This document shows, piece by piece, positions 1 to 7,943 of a stretch of 64,000 nt of DNA. The translations under genes were made by a program, and so were the position numbers. Below the pieces are notes generated by a model. The model saw only the letters and a list, made by a program, of their open reading frames with translations, ran no database searches and had not been told where the DNA came from. Each line of letters starts with the position of its first letter. Within the stretch, counting starts at the first letter, position 1. The stretch is from Actinoplanes xinjiangensis (GTDB taxonomy: Bacteria > Actinomycetota > Actinomycetes > Mycobacteriales > Micromonosporaceae): contig NZ_QGGR01000013.1 of assembly GCF_003148685.1 (NCBI RefSeq), positions 232,457-296,456 on the forward strand, read 5' to 3'.

Positions 1-924
1 CTGCGCGCCAACTGGGCCAGTGGCGGCAACCTGCACAACGACCTCGGGAACCTGCTCACCCACAGCTCGGCCGGCCAGTACCGGCCCAAGGGCGAATGGT
101 GGGTCTACCGCTTCTACGCCCAGCAGACCGGCACCGCCGTCGCCACCACGGCGTCGGCCGGATACGACGCCTACGCCACGAGGACCGGCGGTAGCGCCAG
201 GATCCTGATCGGCGGCGGCCGGACCACCGGCAACATCGCCGTGAACCTGCGGGGACTGAACGCCACCAGCGGCGTCGTGGTCGACAACCGGGTGCGCGTG
301 CGGGTGCAGCGCATCCCGTACGACAACGGTGGCGCGGTCGCCGGCCCGATCACCGTGCAGGACCGGGTGCTCACACTCAACGGCAACGCCACGACGGTGA
401 CCATCGCCAACAACACCGTCACCGACGCGTACACCGTCACGGTGCTGCCGCCCACCGACACGAGCTTCGCGAGTGTCGCCGTCGCGCAGCACAGCGGGCA
501 GTGCCTCGACAACACCGATCTGCGCACCACCGACGGCAACCGGCAGCAGCAGTTCCCCTGCGAGGGAGGCGATCAGCAGCAGTGGGTCTTCCGCCCGGTG
601 GCCGGGGTCTCCGACACGTATACGGTGGTCAACCAGCAGAGCGGCAAGTGCCTCGACGTCAGCGGCGGGTCCACCGCCGACGGTGCCGTCGTGCACCAGT
701 GGACCTGCCTGAGCGGGGCGCAGAACCAGCAGTTCGTCCTGCGCCGGGTCGGCTACGCCGGCAACGACCCGCATGACCACCAGCTCGTCGCCCGGCACAG
801 CGGCAAGTGCGTCGACGTCAGCGGCATCTCGACCGCGGCGCGCGCCCCGGTCCACCAGTGGACCTGCAACCCCGCCTCGCAAGGCAGCCCGCTCAATCAG
901 ACCTGGCGCCTACTCGGCCGATGA
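1..924 (+). CDS. Secreted glycoside hydrolase, C-terminal part with ricin-type lectin domain (partial)
   Basis: The reading frame is open from the first base, so the N-terminus and catalytic centre lie outside the window. The first visible part (about residues 1-150) has the WWVYRFYAQQTG pattern and a beta-sandwich-like stretch seen after the catalytic barrel of several secreted clan-A glycosidases. Residues about 155-307 form a ricin-type trefoil (CBM13), with repeated SGKCLDVSGG and HQWTC motifs and QQW-type turns, which in this family bind xylan or galactose-type sugars. It lies 27 bp before a GH54-type arabinofuranosidase that also carries CBM13, so a role in hemicellulose breakdown is likely. 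The exact GH family cannot be decided from this fragment. Confidence 0.75.
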   Translation: MRANWASGGNLHNDLGNLLTHSSAGQYRPKGEWWVYRFYAQQTGTAVATTASAGYDAYATRTGGSARILIGGGRTTGNIAVNLRGLNATSGVVVDNRVRVRVQRIPYDNGGAVAGPITVQDRVLTLNGNATTVTIANNTVTDAYTVTVLPPTDTSFASVAVAQHSGQCLDNTDLRTTDGNRQQQFPCEGGDQQQWVFRPVAGVSDTYTVVNQQSGKCLDVSGGSTADGAVVHQWTCLSGAQNQQFVLRRVGYAGNDPHDHQLVARHSGKCVDVSGISTAARAPVHQWTCNPASQGSPLNQTWRLLGR

Positions 925-951
925 CCCGTACTCCTGTGATGAGGAACCGCA

Positions 952-2430
952 ATGACTGATCGACCGCTTCCCGTCCGGCGTCGCAGCCGGCGTCTCGTCG
1001 TCCTCGCCGCCGTCCTGAGCCTGCTGTTCACCGGGGCGGCCGCCGCCTCGGCCGCCACCGTCGGAACCCCCACCCGTATCGTCGGCGGCCAGTCGGGACG
1101 CTGCCTCGACGTCCCGAACTCCGCCACCACCAACGGCCTGCAGATCCAGCTGGCCGACTGCTCGGGTGCCACCGGCCAGTCCTGGACCTACACGAGCGGC
1201 AGGCAACTCACGGTGTACGGCAACAAGTGCCTGGACGCCTCCGGCCGCGGCACCACCAACGGCACCGCCGTGATCCTCTGGGACTGCAGCGGCCAGTCCC
1301 ACCAGCAGTGGAACGTCAACGACAACGGCACGATCACCGGGGTGCAGTCCGGACTGTGCCTCGACGCCAACGCGGCCGGCACCGCGAACGGCACCAGGAT
1401 CATCCTGTGGACCTGCAACGGAGGGGCCAACCAGCAGTGGGCCCAGGTCGTTCCCGGTGGCGGCACCGGCGGAGGACCCTGCGACCTCTACGCGGCCGGC
1501 GGTACGCCGTGCGTGGCGGCACACAGCACGGTACGGGCGCTCTACAGCTCCTACCGCGGCAACCTCTACCAGGTCCGGCGTGGTTCGGACAACACGACCC
1601 GGAACATCGGCACCCTCAGCGCCGGCGTGGCCGACGCCGCGAACCAGGACTCCTTCTGCGCGGGTACGACCTGCGTGATCACCGTCCTGTTCGACCAGTC
1701 CGGCCGCGGGAACGACCTGTGGTACCAGGGTTCGACAGTGGTACCCGGTTCGCCGCAGAGTTCGCCGGCGGTCGCGACGACCGAGTCGCTGACCATCGGC
1801 GGTTCGAAGGCCTACTCGCTCTACATCAAGCCGGGAAACAGCTACTGGCGCGACGGGCACCTGACCGGCGTCCCCACCGGCAGCGCGCCCGAGGGCATGT
1901 ACATGGTCACCAGCGGGACGCACGTCAACAGCGGCTGCTGCTTCGACTACGGCAACAGCGAGACCACCCGCAAGGCCGACGCCGCCGGTGCGATGGACGC
2001 GATCTACTTCGGCACGAGCTGCTGGTTCGGCGGCTGCTCGGGGACCGGGCCGTGGGTGCAGGCCGACCTCGAATGGGGTCTGTTCCCGGGCGGCAGCAGC
2101 ACCTGGAACACCAACCAGCGGGCGTTCACCAGCAAGTTCGTCACCGCGACGCTGAAGAACAACGGGACGTCGCGGTTCGCCATCAAGGGCAGCAACGCCC
2201 AGGCCGGCGGCCTCTACACGCTGTGGGACGGCGCGCTGCCGTCGGGCTACAGCCCGATGCGCAAACAGGGTGCGATCGTCCTCGGCAGCGGCGGTGACTG
2301 CTGCAAGCCCGACGGCGGGGCCAATCAGAGCGCCGGCACGTTCTACGAGGGCGCCATGGTCTCCGGCTACCCGTCGGACGCCACCGAGAACGCCGTACAG
2401 GCCAACATCACCGCGGCCGGCTACCGGTGA
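952..2430 (+). CDS. Secreted alpha-L-arabinofuranosidase (GH54-type catalytic domain) with CBM13
   Basis: 492 aa. A Tat/Sec-like signal peptide (RRRSRRLVVLAAVLSLLF, cleavage near ASA-AT) is followed by a ricin-type CBM13 (about 40-165; repeated CLDA, QQW and GTANGT motifs). The AbfB catalytic domain (about 172-492) starts at PCDLYAAGGTPCVAAHS. The nucleophile expected for GH54 is Glu374 in ADLEWGLF, and the acid/base is probably Asp449 in GSGGD. Fungal GH54 enzymes carry a CBM42 arabinose-binding module; here an N-terminal lectin replaces it. Members remove arabinose side chains from arabinoxylan and arabinan. Start ATG at 952 follows GAGGAA by 6 nt. It is probably co-transcribed with the preceding glycosidase. 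Confidence 0.9.
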   Translation: MTDRPLPVRRRSRRLVVLAAVLSLLFTGAAAASAATVGTPTRIVGGQSGRCLDVPNSATTNGLQIQLADCSGATGQSWTYTSGRQLTVYGNKCLDASGRGTTNGTAVILWDCSGQSHQQWNVNDNGTITGVQSGLCLDANAAGTANGTRIILWTCNGGANQQWAQVVPGGGTGGGPCDLYAAGGTPCVAAHSTVRALYSSYRGNLYQVRRGSDNTTRNIGTLSAGVADAANQDSFCAGTTCVITVLFDQSGRGNDLWYQGSTVVPGSPQSSPAVATTESLTIGGSKAYSLYIKPGNSYWRDGHLTGVPTGSAPEGMYMVTSGTHVNSGCCFDYGNSETTRKADAAGAMDAIYFGTSCWFGGCSGTGPWVQADLEWGLFPGGSSTWNTNQRAFTSKFVTATLKNNGTSRFAIKGSNAQAGGLYTLWDGALPSGYSPMRKQGAIVLGSGGDCCKPDGGANQSAGTFYEGAMVSGYPSDATENAVQANITAAGYR

Positions 2431-2459
2431 GCGTTCCCACTCCCGGTCTCGGCGGATAA

Positions 2460-2489
2460 CTTCGAATTCAAAGCAGGTATGATCACGGG
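2460..2489 (+). promoter_or_regulatory. Probable leaderless promoter and MarR operator
   Basis: A near-perfect 14-bp palindrome, CTTCGAATTCAAAG (2460-2473), lies just upstream of a TATGAT -10 box (2478-2483). Six bases separate the -10 box from the ATG at 2490, so the transcript should start at or very near the start codon. The -35 region is poor. A repressor bound at the palindrome would sit between -35 and -10, which suggests autoregulation by the MarR protein. Confidence 0.5.
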
Positions 2490-2996
2490 ATGAGTGAAGC
2501 GGCGCCCGGCCTGAGCGCGGAGCAACTCGGTGCCTACTTCGCTCTGGTCGAGGTCAGCAGCCTTCTTCAGTACGCGGTGGACGAGCACCTGCGCATCGAC
2601 GGTGACCTCAGTTATGTGCAGTTCCAGCTCCTGGCCCGGCTCGTCGACGCGCCCGGGGGCAGGCTGCGGATGACCGACCTGGCCGACGGTGTCGTCTACA
2701 GCCGCAGCGGGCTGACCTATCAGGCGGGCCTGCTGGACAAGCGTGGCCTGATCACCCGTTCGCCGTCGCCGGACGACGAGCGCAGTGTCATGGTCGCGGT
2801 CACCGATGCCGGCCGCGACCTGGTCGCCCGGGTGCTCCCGGGGCATGTCGACCGCGTCCGGCACCTGTTGTTCGAACCCTTGACCGGCGATGACGTCACC
2901 GCCCTCAACGCCATCGTCGGCCGGGTCCGTGACCACATGCGCGCTGCCCCGCCCCGCTCCGCCAAGCCTCGCGCCCGGCGCAACCCGACCGGCTGA
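2490..2996 (+). CDS. MarR-family transcriptional regulator
   Basis: 168 aa, the usual length. The winged helix is clear: LRMTDLADGVVYSRSGLTYQAGLLDKRG is the helix-turn-helix, followed by the wing with DDERS, a MarR hallmark. The C-terminal dimerisation helix follows, with a basic tail (PPRSAKPRARRNP). No TTG or GTG alternative is better than ATG 2490, which has a -10 box six bases upstream and no Shine-Dalgarno, as in leaderless genes. The XRE regulator follows after 14 bp and may be co-transcribed. Ligand and targets are unknown. Confidence 0.9.
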   Translation: MSEAAPGLSAEQLGAYFALVEVSSLLQYAVDEHLRIDGDLSYVQFQLLARLVDAPGGRLRMTDLADGVVYSRSGLTYQAGLLDKRGLITRSPSPDDERSVMVAVTDAGRDLVARVLPGHVDRVRHLLFEPLTGDDVTALNAIVGRVRDHMRAAPPRSAKPRARRNPTG

Positions 2997-3010
2997 GGCA
3001 GGGGAGATCG

Positions 3011-3844
3011 ATGGACCGCGCGTTGCTGGCGGACTTTCTCCGGGCCCGGCGCGAAGCACTGCAGCCGGAGGAGGTGGGGCTGCCGCGGGGCGCGCGGCGT
3101 CGTACCGGTGGGCTGCGGCGCGAGGAGGTCGCGGTGCTGGCCGGCATGTCGGCCGACTACTACAGCCGCCTGGAGCAGAAGCGCGGCCCGATGCCGTCCG
3201 AGCAGATTCTGGCCGCCGTGGCCGGGGCGTTGCGGCTCAGCCCGAGCGAGCGGGAGCACCTGTTCGCCCTCGGGGGGCACGCGGCTCCACGGCGTGCGCT
3301 CCCGGACGACCGGGTCGGCTTGGCCATCCGCACCATCGCGGAGCACCTCTCGGACACGCCCGCGATCGTGTTCTCCCGGTTCGGTGAGGCGTTGCTGCAG
3401 ACCCCGGCGGCGGTGGCGCTGTTCGGCGACTACACCCGTTTCGAGGGCCTGTCGCGCTACCTGGTCTACCGCTGGTTCACCGACCCGGCCCAGCGGGCCA
3501 TCTACCCGCCCGAGGACCACGACATCCGCGCCCGGGTCTTCACCGTGGACCTGCGGGCGGCGTACACGACCGACCCGGCGGGCACGGCCGGGGAGATCGT
3601 CGACGCGCTCCTGGCGGTCAGCCCCGAGTTCGCCGGGCTCTGGCGGCGCCACGAGGTGGACGTGACCCATCACCACGACCTCAAACGCTACCGCCATCCG
3701 CGACTGGGCGAGTTGGAGTTGTACAGCCGGCGGCTGGTGGATCCCGACGAGGGCCAGGACCTGCTGGTCTTCATGGCCGAACCCGGATCGCTGAGTGAGG
3801 CGAAGCTCCGGCGCCTGACCACCGCGGCCGGCGACGAGGCATGA
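3011..3844 (+). CDS. XRE-family regulator with MmyB-like ligand-binding domain
   Basis: 277 aa. N-terminal helix-turn-helix (about 1-75): RRTGGLRREEVAVLAGMSADYYSRLEQKRG is the classic recognition region of this family. The rest (about 95-270) matches the MmyB-like PAS-type ligand domain, including FGDYTRFEGLSRYLVYRWFTDP and the conserved HHDLKRYRHPRLGELEL near the end. Such regulators commonly control an adjacent dehydrogenase or SDR gene. Here a quinone-reductase-like gene lies 650 bp downstream, past a truncated paralogue of this gene. GGGGAG (3001-3006) is a good ribosome site for ATG 3011. Confidence 0.9.
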   Translation: MDRALLADFLRARREALQPEEVGLPRGARRRTGGLRREEVAVLAGMSADYYSRLEQKRGPMPSEQILAAVAGALRLSPSEREHLFALGGHAAPRRALPDDRVGLAIRTIAEHLSDTPAIVFSRFGEALLQTPAAVALFGDYTRFEGLSRYLVYRWFTDPAQRAIYPPEDHDIRARVFTVDLRAAYTTDPAGTAGEIVDALLAVSPEFAGLWRRHEVDVTHHHDLKRYRHPRLGELELYSRRLVDPDEGQDLLVFMAEPGSLSEAKLRRLTTAAGDEA

Positions 3845-3950
3845 GCCGAGCCTGATCCCTCTTGTCCATGGTCTGCCATACCGTGGATGACGAGACCATT
3901 CACCCGCCTTCCGTTCTGCGCCACGCTCGTGTGGTCGAACCGGGAAGGCG

Positions 3951-4439
3951 GTGAGCAATGTGGATCGCGAGATACTGGCGCACTTTCTCCAGCGGCGCCC
4001 TGACGAGGCGGCAACCGGCCGGCCCGGTCACCGGGCCAGCCCGGTCCTGGAGCTCATCGTCGAGCGCCTGCCGGAGTACCCCGCGACGGTGTTCTCCCGG
4101 GCCGGCGAGGTGCTGCTGCAGACCCGTCCGTCGATCGCCCTGTTCGGCGACTACTCCCGGACCGGGGGCTCGTCGCATTCTCTGGTCGACCGGTGGCTGA
4201 GCGACCCGTCGGCGCGTGAACGCCACCTCGTCGAGGTGGGTGTCCCCGTCCGGCACCGCCCGAGGTGCTATCGGCATATCGCACTGGGCAGCTTGGCACT
4301 GTACCGCCACCTGCTGGTCTGTCCGGTGGAGCGCCAGGTGCTGCTGGTCTTCACGGCTGTCCCCGGCTCCGTCAGCCACGCGAAGCTGCGTTCCCTGGCC
4401 GCCGGGAGTGGCGAGGAGGGTTCCGCCGACCGGCGGTGA
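3951..4439 (+). CDS. Truncated MmyB-like paralogue lacking the DNA-binding domain
   Basis: 162 aa from GTG 3951. It aligns to the preceding 277-aa regulator at both ends: VDREILAHFLQRR equals MDRALLADFLRAR, YPATVFSRAGEVLLQT equals TPAIVFSRFGEALLQT, and the RHRPRCYRHIALGSLALY stretch equals KRYRHPRLGELELY. Two in-frame blocks are missing: the whole helix-turn-helix (about 70 residues) and about 45 residues before the final motif. The reading frame is nevertheless intact. It could be a decaying tandem duplicate, or a DNA-binding-less partner that dimerises with the full-length protein. I favour decay but cannot exclude function. Confidence 0.7.
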   Translation: MSNVDREILAHFLQRRPDEAATGRPGHRASPVLELIVERLPEYPATVFSRAGEVLLQTRPSIALFGDYSRTGGSSHSLVDRWLSDPSARERHLVEVGVPVRHRPRCYRHIALGSLALYRHLLVCPVERQVLLVFTAVPGSVSHAKLRSLAAGSGEEGSADRR

Positions 4440-4499
4440 CCCCCGCATCACCCGTGCTTCGGACCCGGAGCACGATCTCTTCGAACGACGAGGATCATC

Positions 4500-5441
4500 A
4501 TGAAGGCAGTGCGTTTCCACGAGTACGGCACCCCCGGGGTCCTGCGGTACGAGGACGTGGACCAGCCGGTCCCCGGCATCGGCGAAGTCCGGATCCGGGT
4601 GGCGGCGACGTCGTTCAACCCGGTCGAGGGCAACATCCGCGCCGGTGTCATGCGGGGCCCCATCCCGATCCGGCTGCCGCACACCCCCGGCATCGACATC
4701 GCGGGCACCGTCGACGCGCTCGGCGAGGACGTGACCGGCTTCGACGTCGGTGACCGCGTGATCGGCGCCCTGCCGCTGACCAGCACCGGCGCGGCCGCCG
4801 AATACGTCATCGCCCCGGCCCGGATCCTGGCGGCCGCCCCCACGAGCGTCCCGCTGGTGGACGCCGCCGGACTACCACTGGTCGGGCTCACCGCATGGCA
4901 GGCCCTGTTCGACCACGCAAAGCTGACCACCGGCCGGCGGGTACTGATCAACGGCGCGGGCGGCGTCGTCGGCGGCTACGCGGTGCAACTGGCCAAGAAC
5001 GCCGGCGCATACGTGATCGCCACGACCGGCCCGCGCACCTCCGAGCAGGCCAAGACGGCCGGCGCCGACGAGATCCACGGCCCCGGGATCCCGGAGCTGT
5101 CCGAGCCGGTCGACGTCGTACTCAACGTCGCCCCGATCGCCCCGGAGCAGATGGCCGCCCTGGCCGGCGTGATCCGGGACGGCGGTGTGCTGGTCAACAC
5201 CACGGTGTGGATGCCCGCCGCGTCCGACGAGGCCCGCGGCGTACGGGGAATCAATCTCTTCTTCCGTCCCGACGCCCACCAGCTCACCCAGCTGGTGACC
5301 CTGCTCGACGCGGGCAGGCTGCACCTCGGCGCGACCCGGCGGGTGCCGCTGGCCGCACTGGCGCAGGTGCACGCCGAAGTCGCCACCGCCCCGATCAACG
5401 GCAAGGTCGTCTTCGTCGCCCCCGGCGCCACCCTCGACTAG
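4500..5441 (+). CDS. NADP-dependent medium-chain alcohol dehydrogenase / quinone oxidoreductase family
   Basis: 313 aa, typical length. The GroES-like fold (MKAVRFHEYGTPGVLRYEDV, then PHTPGIDIAGTVDALG) precedes a Rossmann fold with the glycine motif INGAGGVVGGYAVQLAK (about 150-165). The structural and catalytic zinc cysteines of alcohol dehydrogenases are absent, which places it with zinc-free quinone/enone reductases. The substrate is unknown. Start ATG 4500 follows GACGAGGATCATC, a modest ribosome site. As the nearest enzyme downstream of the MmyB-type regulators, it is a plausible target of their control. Confidence 0.88.
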   Translation: MKAVRFHEYGTPGVLRYEDVDQPVPGIGEVRIRVAATSFNPVEGNIRAGVMRGPIPIRLPHTPGIDIAGTVDALGEDVTGFDVGDRVIGALPLTSTGAAAEYVIAPARILAAAPTSVPLVDAAGLPLVGLTAWQALFDHAKLTTGRRVLINGAGGVVGGYAVQLAKNAGAYVIATTGPRTSEQAKTAGADEIHGPGIPELSEPVDVVLNVAPIAPEQMAALAGVIRDGGVLVNTTVWMPAASDEARGVRGINLFFRPDAHQLTQLVTLLDAGRLHLGATRRVPLAALAQVHAEVATAPINGKVVFVAPGATLD

Positions 5442-5574
5442 GGAAGGCACCCGGTTCCACCGCCCTCGGGAGCCGGCGGGATCGGCGCCGACCGCACCGG
5501 GCTGCGACTCCCACCCGCCAACCCCCACAACGACATCCGGCCGGTATCCGGCCCTGATCGCGGAGCACTGCATC

Positions 5575-6120
5575 ATGACCGAACTCCTCGTCGGCCCCGC
5601 CGACAAGACCGTCACCATCACCGTCCAGCAACGCACCTGGAAGGCACCCGCGGACACCTTCCGGGCCCTGGTCCCCATCGACCTGCCCACCGTCTTCCGC
5701 CCGGTGCCACCGTTCCCCGGCATCACACTGGTCGCGAATCAGACCGGACCCTGGGACCACGTCGGCGCACGACGGAACCCCCGGTTCGACGACGGATCCC
5801 AGGCCGACGAAGAACTCACCGAATACACCGACGGACACAGCTTCGCGTACGAGCTGACGAACTTCACCAACGTCCTGTCCCGACTCGCGGCCGGAGTCCG
5901 CGGCGAGTTCAACGTCAACCCCGACGGGCCCGGCACCCTCATCCGGTGGGCCTACGAGTTCAAGCCGCTCCCCGGCCGCCGATGGATCCTCGCCGGCCCC
6001 TTCGCCCCACTGTGGCGCCGGTACATGGTCGCCGCCCTCGACCGATGCGTCACCGTCATCGAAGCGGGAGCCGAACCGCCGGCGGGCCTCACCCCCTCGG
6101 CGACGTCAGAGCGGTCCTGA
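5575..6120 (+). CDS. SRPBCC (START-like) superfamily protein
   Basis: 181 aa. The N-terminal strand and helix (VTITVQQRTWKAPADTFRALVPIDL) and the C-terminal long helix (RRYMVAALDRCVTVIEAG) frame a typical polyketide cyclase/START-like ligand-binding fold, with LIRWAYEFKPLPG as the central strands. Such proteins bind small hydrophobic ligands. No catalytic residue can be assigned. It lies 133 bp after the oxidoreductase gene on the same strand and may be its functional partner. Confidence 0.8.
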   Translation: MTELLVGPADKTVTITVQQRTWKAPADTFRALVPIDLPTVFRPVPPFPGITLVANQTGPWDHVGARRNPRFDDGSQADEELTEYTDGHSFAYELTNFTNVLSRLAAGVRGEFNVNPDGPGTLIRWAYEFKPLPGRRWILAGPFAPLWRRYMVAALDRCVTVIEAGAEPPAGLTPSATSERS

Positions 6121-6516
6121 CCACGGCGCTCACATGCGCGGACGTTCTGAGCGCCTGCGGGAGGTGTGCCGTGATGCGCGAACGCGCGGCAGACCGCCGA
6201 GTCGGTGGAAGGCGCCCAACGCTCCGTCGCCGACCTGTCCCGGATGTCGCTGGAGGCCAACGTCGCGGTCTCCCGCTTCGTCTACTGATCCACCGGGGAA
6301 GCCCGCGTGCTGACGGAAGCAGAGCCTGGATGAGCTGCCGCAGCGGATTGCAGAGCGGCTTTCGACGGTCTACCGGGACTGTCTCATCGGGCAGGACCAC
6401 ATCGGAGCCGCGCCTTCGACCCGTCCCCGGGTGGCCGCTTGCTGCCACCCGCGCCGCATCAGCGACAAATCTCCCTAACGTGTGACGGGTTAGGCAAATC
6501 GACGAGGAGGTCAATC
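6121..6516. other. Gene-poor stretch with a chemoreceptor remnant
   Basis: About 400 bp without an intact gene. The first half holds the 3' end of a methyl-accepting chemotaxis protein (separate entry). At about 6320-6410 another frame reads LDELPQRIAERLSTVYRD, which looks protein-like but has no start or recognisable family. The last 20 bases hold GAGGAGG (6503-6509), the ribosome site for the next gene. Confidence 0.5.
6175..6288 (+). pseudogene. Remnant of a methyl-accepting chemotaxis protein C-terminus
   Basis: The frame ending at TGA 6286-6288 reads NARQTAESVEGAQRSVADL followed by SRMSLEANVAVSRFVY and stop. This matches the very C-terminal end of actinobacterial chemoreceptors, where the last helix finishes in a short (V/L)SRF(x)Y tail. 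A stop at 6172-6174 and the lack of any upstream chemoreceptor sequence show that only about 37 codons remain. It implies a larger receptor gene once stood here and was deleted. Confidence 0.55.
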
Positions 6517-7098
6517 ATGACGCGGAGCACGAGCAGATGGAAGCGGACGGTCGTTGTGCTGGCGGCGGCCTGCGGCATGGTCCTGGGGACGACCGCCGCG
6601 GCCGGTGCGGCACCCGGTGCGGCGGCGTTCTCGGCGCAGGCGCGAAGCGTCGGGTTGTCCAGCGCCGAGGCCCGTGAGTTGCAGACGGCGGTGACCGCCG
6701 AGATCGTACGGGCCGGCGGTACCCAGGTGGCGCTGAACAGGATCGAGCGGCCCGGCGCGACGGTGCTGCTCCCGCTGCCCGGCGAGCTCTACGCACGGAA
6801 CCTGGACTCGCCGGCCGGGCGGACCGCTGCGGGCCGGCTCATGGCGGAACCCTGTCCGTATCGCCACTTCTGCCAGTACAGCAACATCTACTTCCAGGGC
6901 ATGGTGGAACAGCGGTACTCCTGCGCCGAGTACCGCAACTACCTGGTGTACGACGGTTCGTGGATCAACAACCAGTCCCGGGGTACGAGCGCGCGGATGC
7001 GGGACAAGGGCGGGGTGCTCCGCTACAGCACTCCGGGCGCCCCTTCCCAGGACGACGTCGCACCGTGGAACTGGGTCGGCTCCATTCATCCCTGCTGA
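6517..7098 (+). CDS. Secreted protease inhibitor-like protein (I36 family type)
   Basis: 193 aa from ATG 6517, chosen over an upstream in-frame ATG (6439) because GAGGAGG lies 7 bases before it and a signal peptide (RWKRTVVVLAAACGMVLGTTAAAGA) starts there. The mature C-terminal part has CPYRHFCQYSNIYFQG, a spaced tyrosine/cysteine pattern and SWINNQSRGTSARMRD, all features of the Streptomyces metalloproteinase-inhibitor family I36, a beta/gamma-crystallin-like fold. Residues 30-110 form an extra N-terminal region that may be a propeptide. A second I36-like protein lies at 10699. Confidence 0.75.
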   Translation: MTRSTSRWKRTVVVLAAACGMVLGTTAAAGAAPGAAAFSAQARSVGLSSAEARELQTAVTAEIVRAGGTQVALNRIERPGATVLLPLPGELYARNLDSPAGRTAAGRLMAEPCPYRHFCQYSNIYFQGMVEQRYSCAEYRNYLVYDGSWINNQSRGTSARMRDKGGVLRYSTPGAPSQDDVAPWNWVGSIHPC

Positions 7099-7149
7099 CC
7101 GGTGCCGTGCAGGGGCTCCCCGTACCAGGGGAGGCCCTGCATGCCGGTC
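7097..7149. terminator. Hairpin between convergent genes
   Basis: A long stem-loop: GACCGG (7097-7102) pairs with CCGGTC (7144-7149), and TGCAGGGGCTCCCC (7108-7121) pairs with the complementary 7128-7141 with one mismatch and a 6-nt loop. It lies between the convergent inhibitor and TetR genes and has no U tract, as is usual for actinobacterial terminators. Confidence 0.6.
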
Positions 7150-7157
7150 GTGCCGAG

Positions 7158-7817
7158 TCACTCCGAACCGGTGTCCGAACCCGGGGAGTCCCGGTGAACC
7201 TCGGTGCCATACCGCGCAACCATGGTTCGGACGGCTTCCTCCACGACCGCGGTCGTGCGGGCGGGGGCCACCGTCCAGTCCGGGAGCAGAAGTCGCGGCC
7301 AGAACAGATAGTTCGAGATCATGCCGAGGAACTGCGTGGCGGCCATCTCCGGGTCGGCGATGTCTGCGGCCCCCGCGTCGCGCTCGGCCAGCAGGTAGGT
7401 CCGGACGGACTCGAAGTACGGCAGTTTGCCCTGGGAGAAATGCGTCTTGGCCAGTTCGGGAAAGCGCGGCAGTTCGGCGATGACGATGCGAAACAGGTCG
7501 GTCATCTCCGGCTGGCTCAACAGCGCCGCATAGCGCCGTCCCAGAACCGTCAGGCCGGCCGTCAGGTCACCGGCGGGCGGCACGTCCGCGACGTCGTTCT
7601 CGGCCCAGGAGTCGAGCACGATGGCATCGAACAATGCCGCCTTCGTCGGGAACTGCTTGAACAGCGTCGCCTTCGACACGCCCGCACTGTCGGCGACACG
7701 CGCCAGGGATGCCCGGTCGTAGCCCAACTCGAGGAAGAGCCCGGTGGCGGCCTGCACGATGAGCGCGCGCTTCTCCTCCGCCACGCGCTGGTGATAGGCC
7801 GACGGCGCTGGAGTCAT
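7158..7817 (-). CDS. TetR-family repressor
   Basis: 219 aa. The N-terminal helix-turn-helix is clear: EKRALIVQAATGLFLELGYDRASLARVADSAGVSKATLFKQFPTK covers helices 1-3, ending in the usual YxxF-type recognition helix. The C-terminal ligand domain is unclassified. The start ATG (7817) is chosen because a TATGAT -10 box lies six bases upstream, implying a leaderless mRNA. It is divergent from an SDR gene, and the shared 126-bp promoter region carries two strong palindromes that begin within 20 bp of this start codon, so it almost certainly represses itself and the SDR/nitroreductase-like pair. Confidence 0.92.
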   Translation of the reverse strand: MTPAPSAYHQRVAEEKRALIVQAATGLFLELGYDRASLARVADSAGVSKATLFKQFPTKAALFDAIVLDSWAENDVADVPPAGDLTAGLTVLGRRYAALLSQPEMTDLFRIVIAELPRFPELAKTHFSQGKLPYFESVRTYLLAERDAGAADIADPEMAATQFLGMISNYLFWPRLLLPDWTVAPARTTAVVEEAVRTMVARYGTEVHRDSPGSDTGSE

Positions 7818-7823
7818 GCGCCC

Positions 7824-7898
7824 ATCATAGCGAGGTGAGTGGGTTGACTCACCACTCGCCGGGGCGTAACTTCGGCATGGTGAGTCGATCGACTCACC
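7824..7898 (+). promoter_or_regulatory. Divergent promoter region with two TetR operators
   Basis: Operator 1 (7834-7853) has arms GGTGAGT and ACTCACC around a 6-bp spacer. Operator 2 (7879-7898) is a perfect 20-bp palindrome, GGTGAGTCGATCGACTCACC. Their centres are 45 bp apart. For the rightward gene, TTGACT (7844-7849) and TAACTT (7867-7872) form a promoter with 17-bp spacing: its -35 lies in operator 1 and its start site falls at operator 2. For tetR, TATGAT (7829-7824 on the minus strand) is a -10 box. Bound repressor would block both promoters. Confidence 0.85.
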
Positions 7899-7943
7899 AC
7901 CCGCTTCCGGGTTGCCGTTCCCCGTACGTACCGGAGGATCCTG

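Noticed and set aside
910..1923. Long antisense frame opposite the arabinofuranosidase gene
   Set aside because: High GC produces long shadow frames; it has no family-like sequence and lies opposite a well-supported gene.
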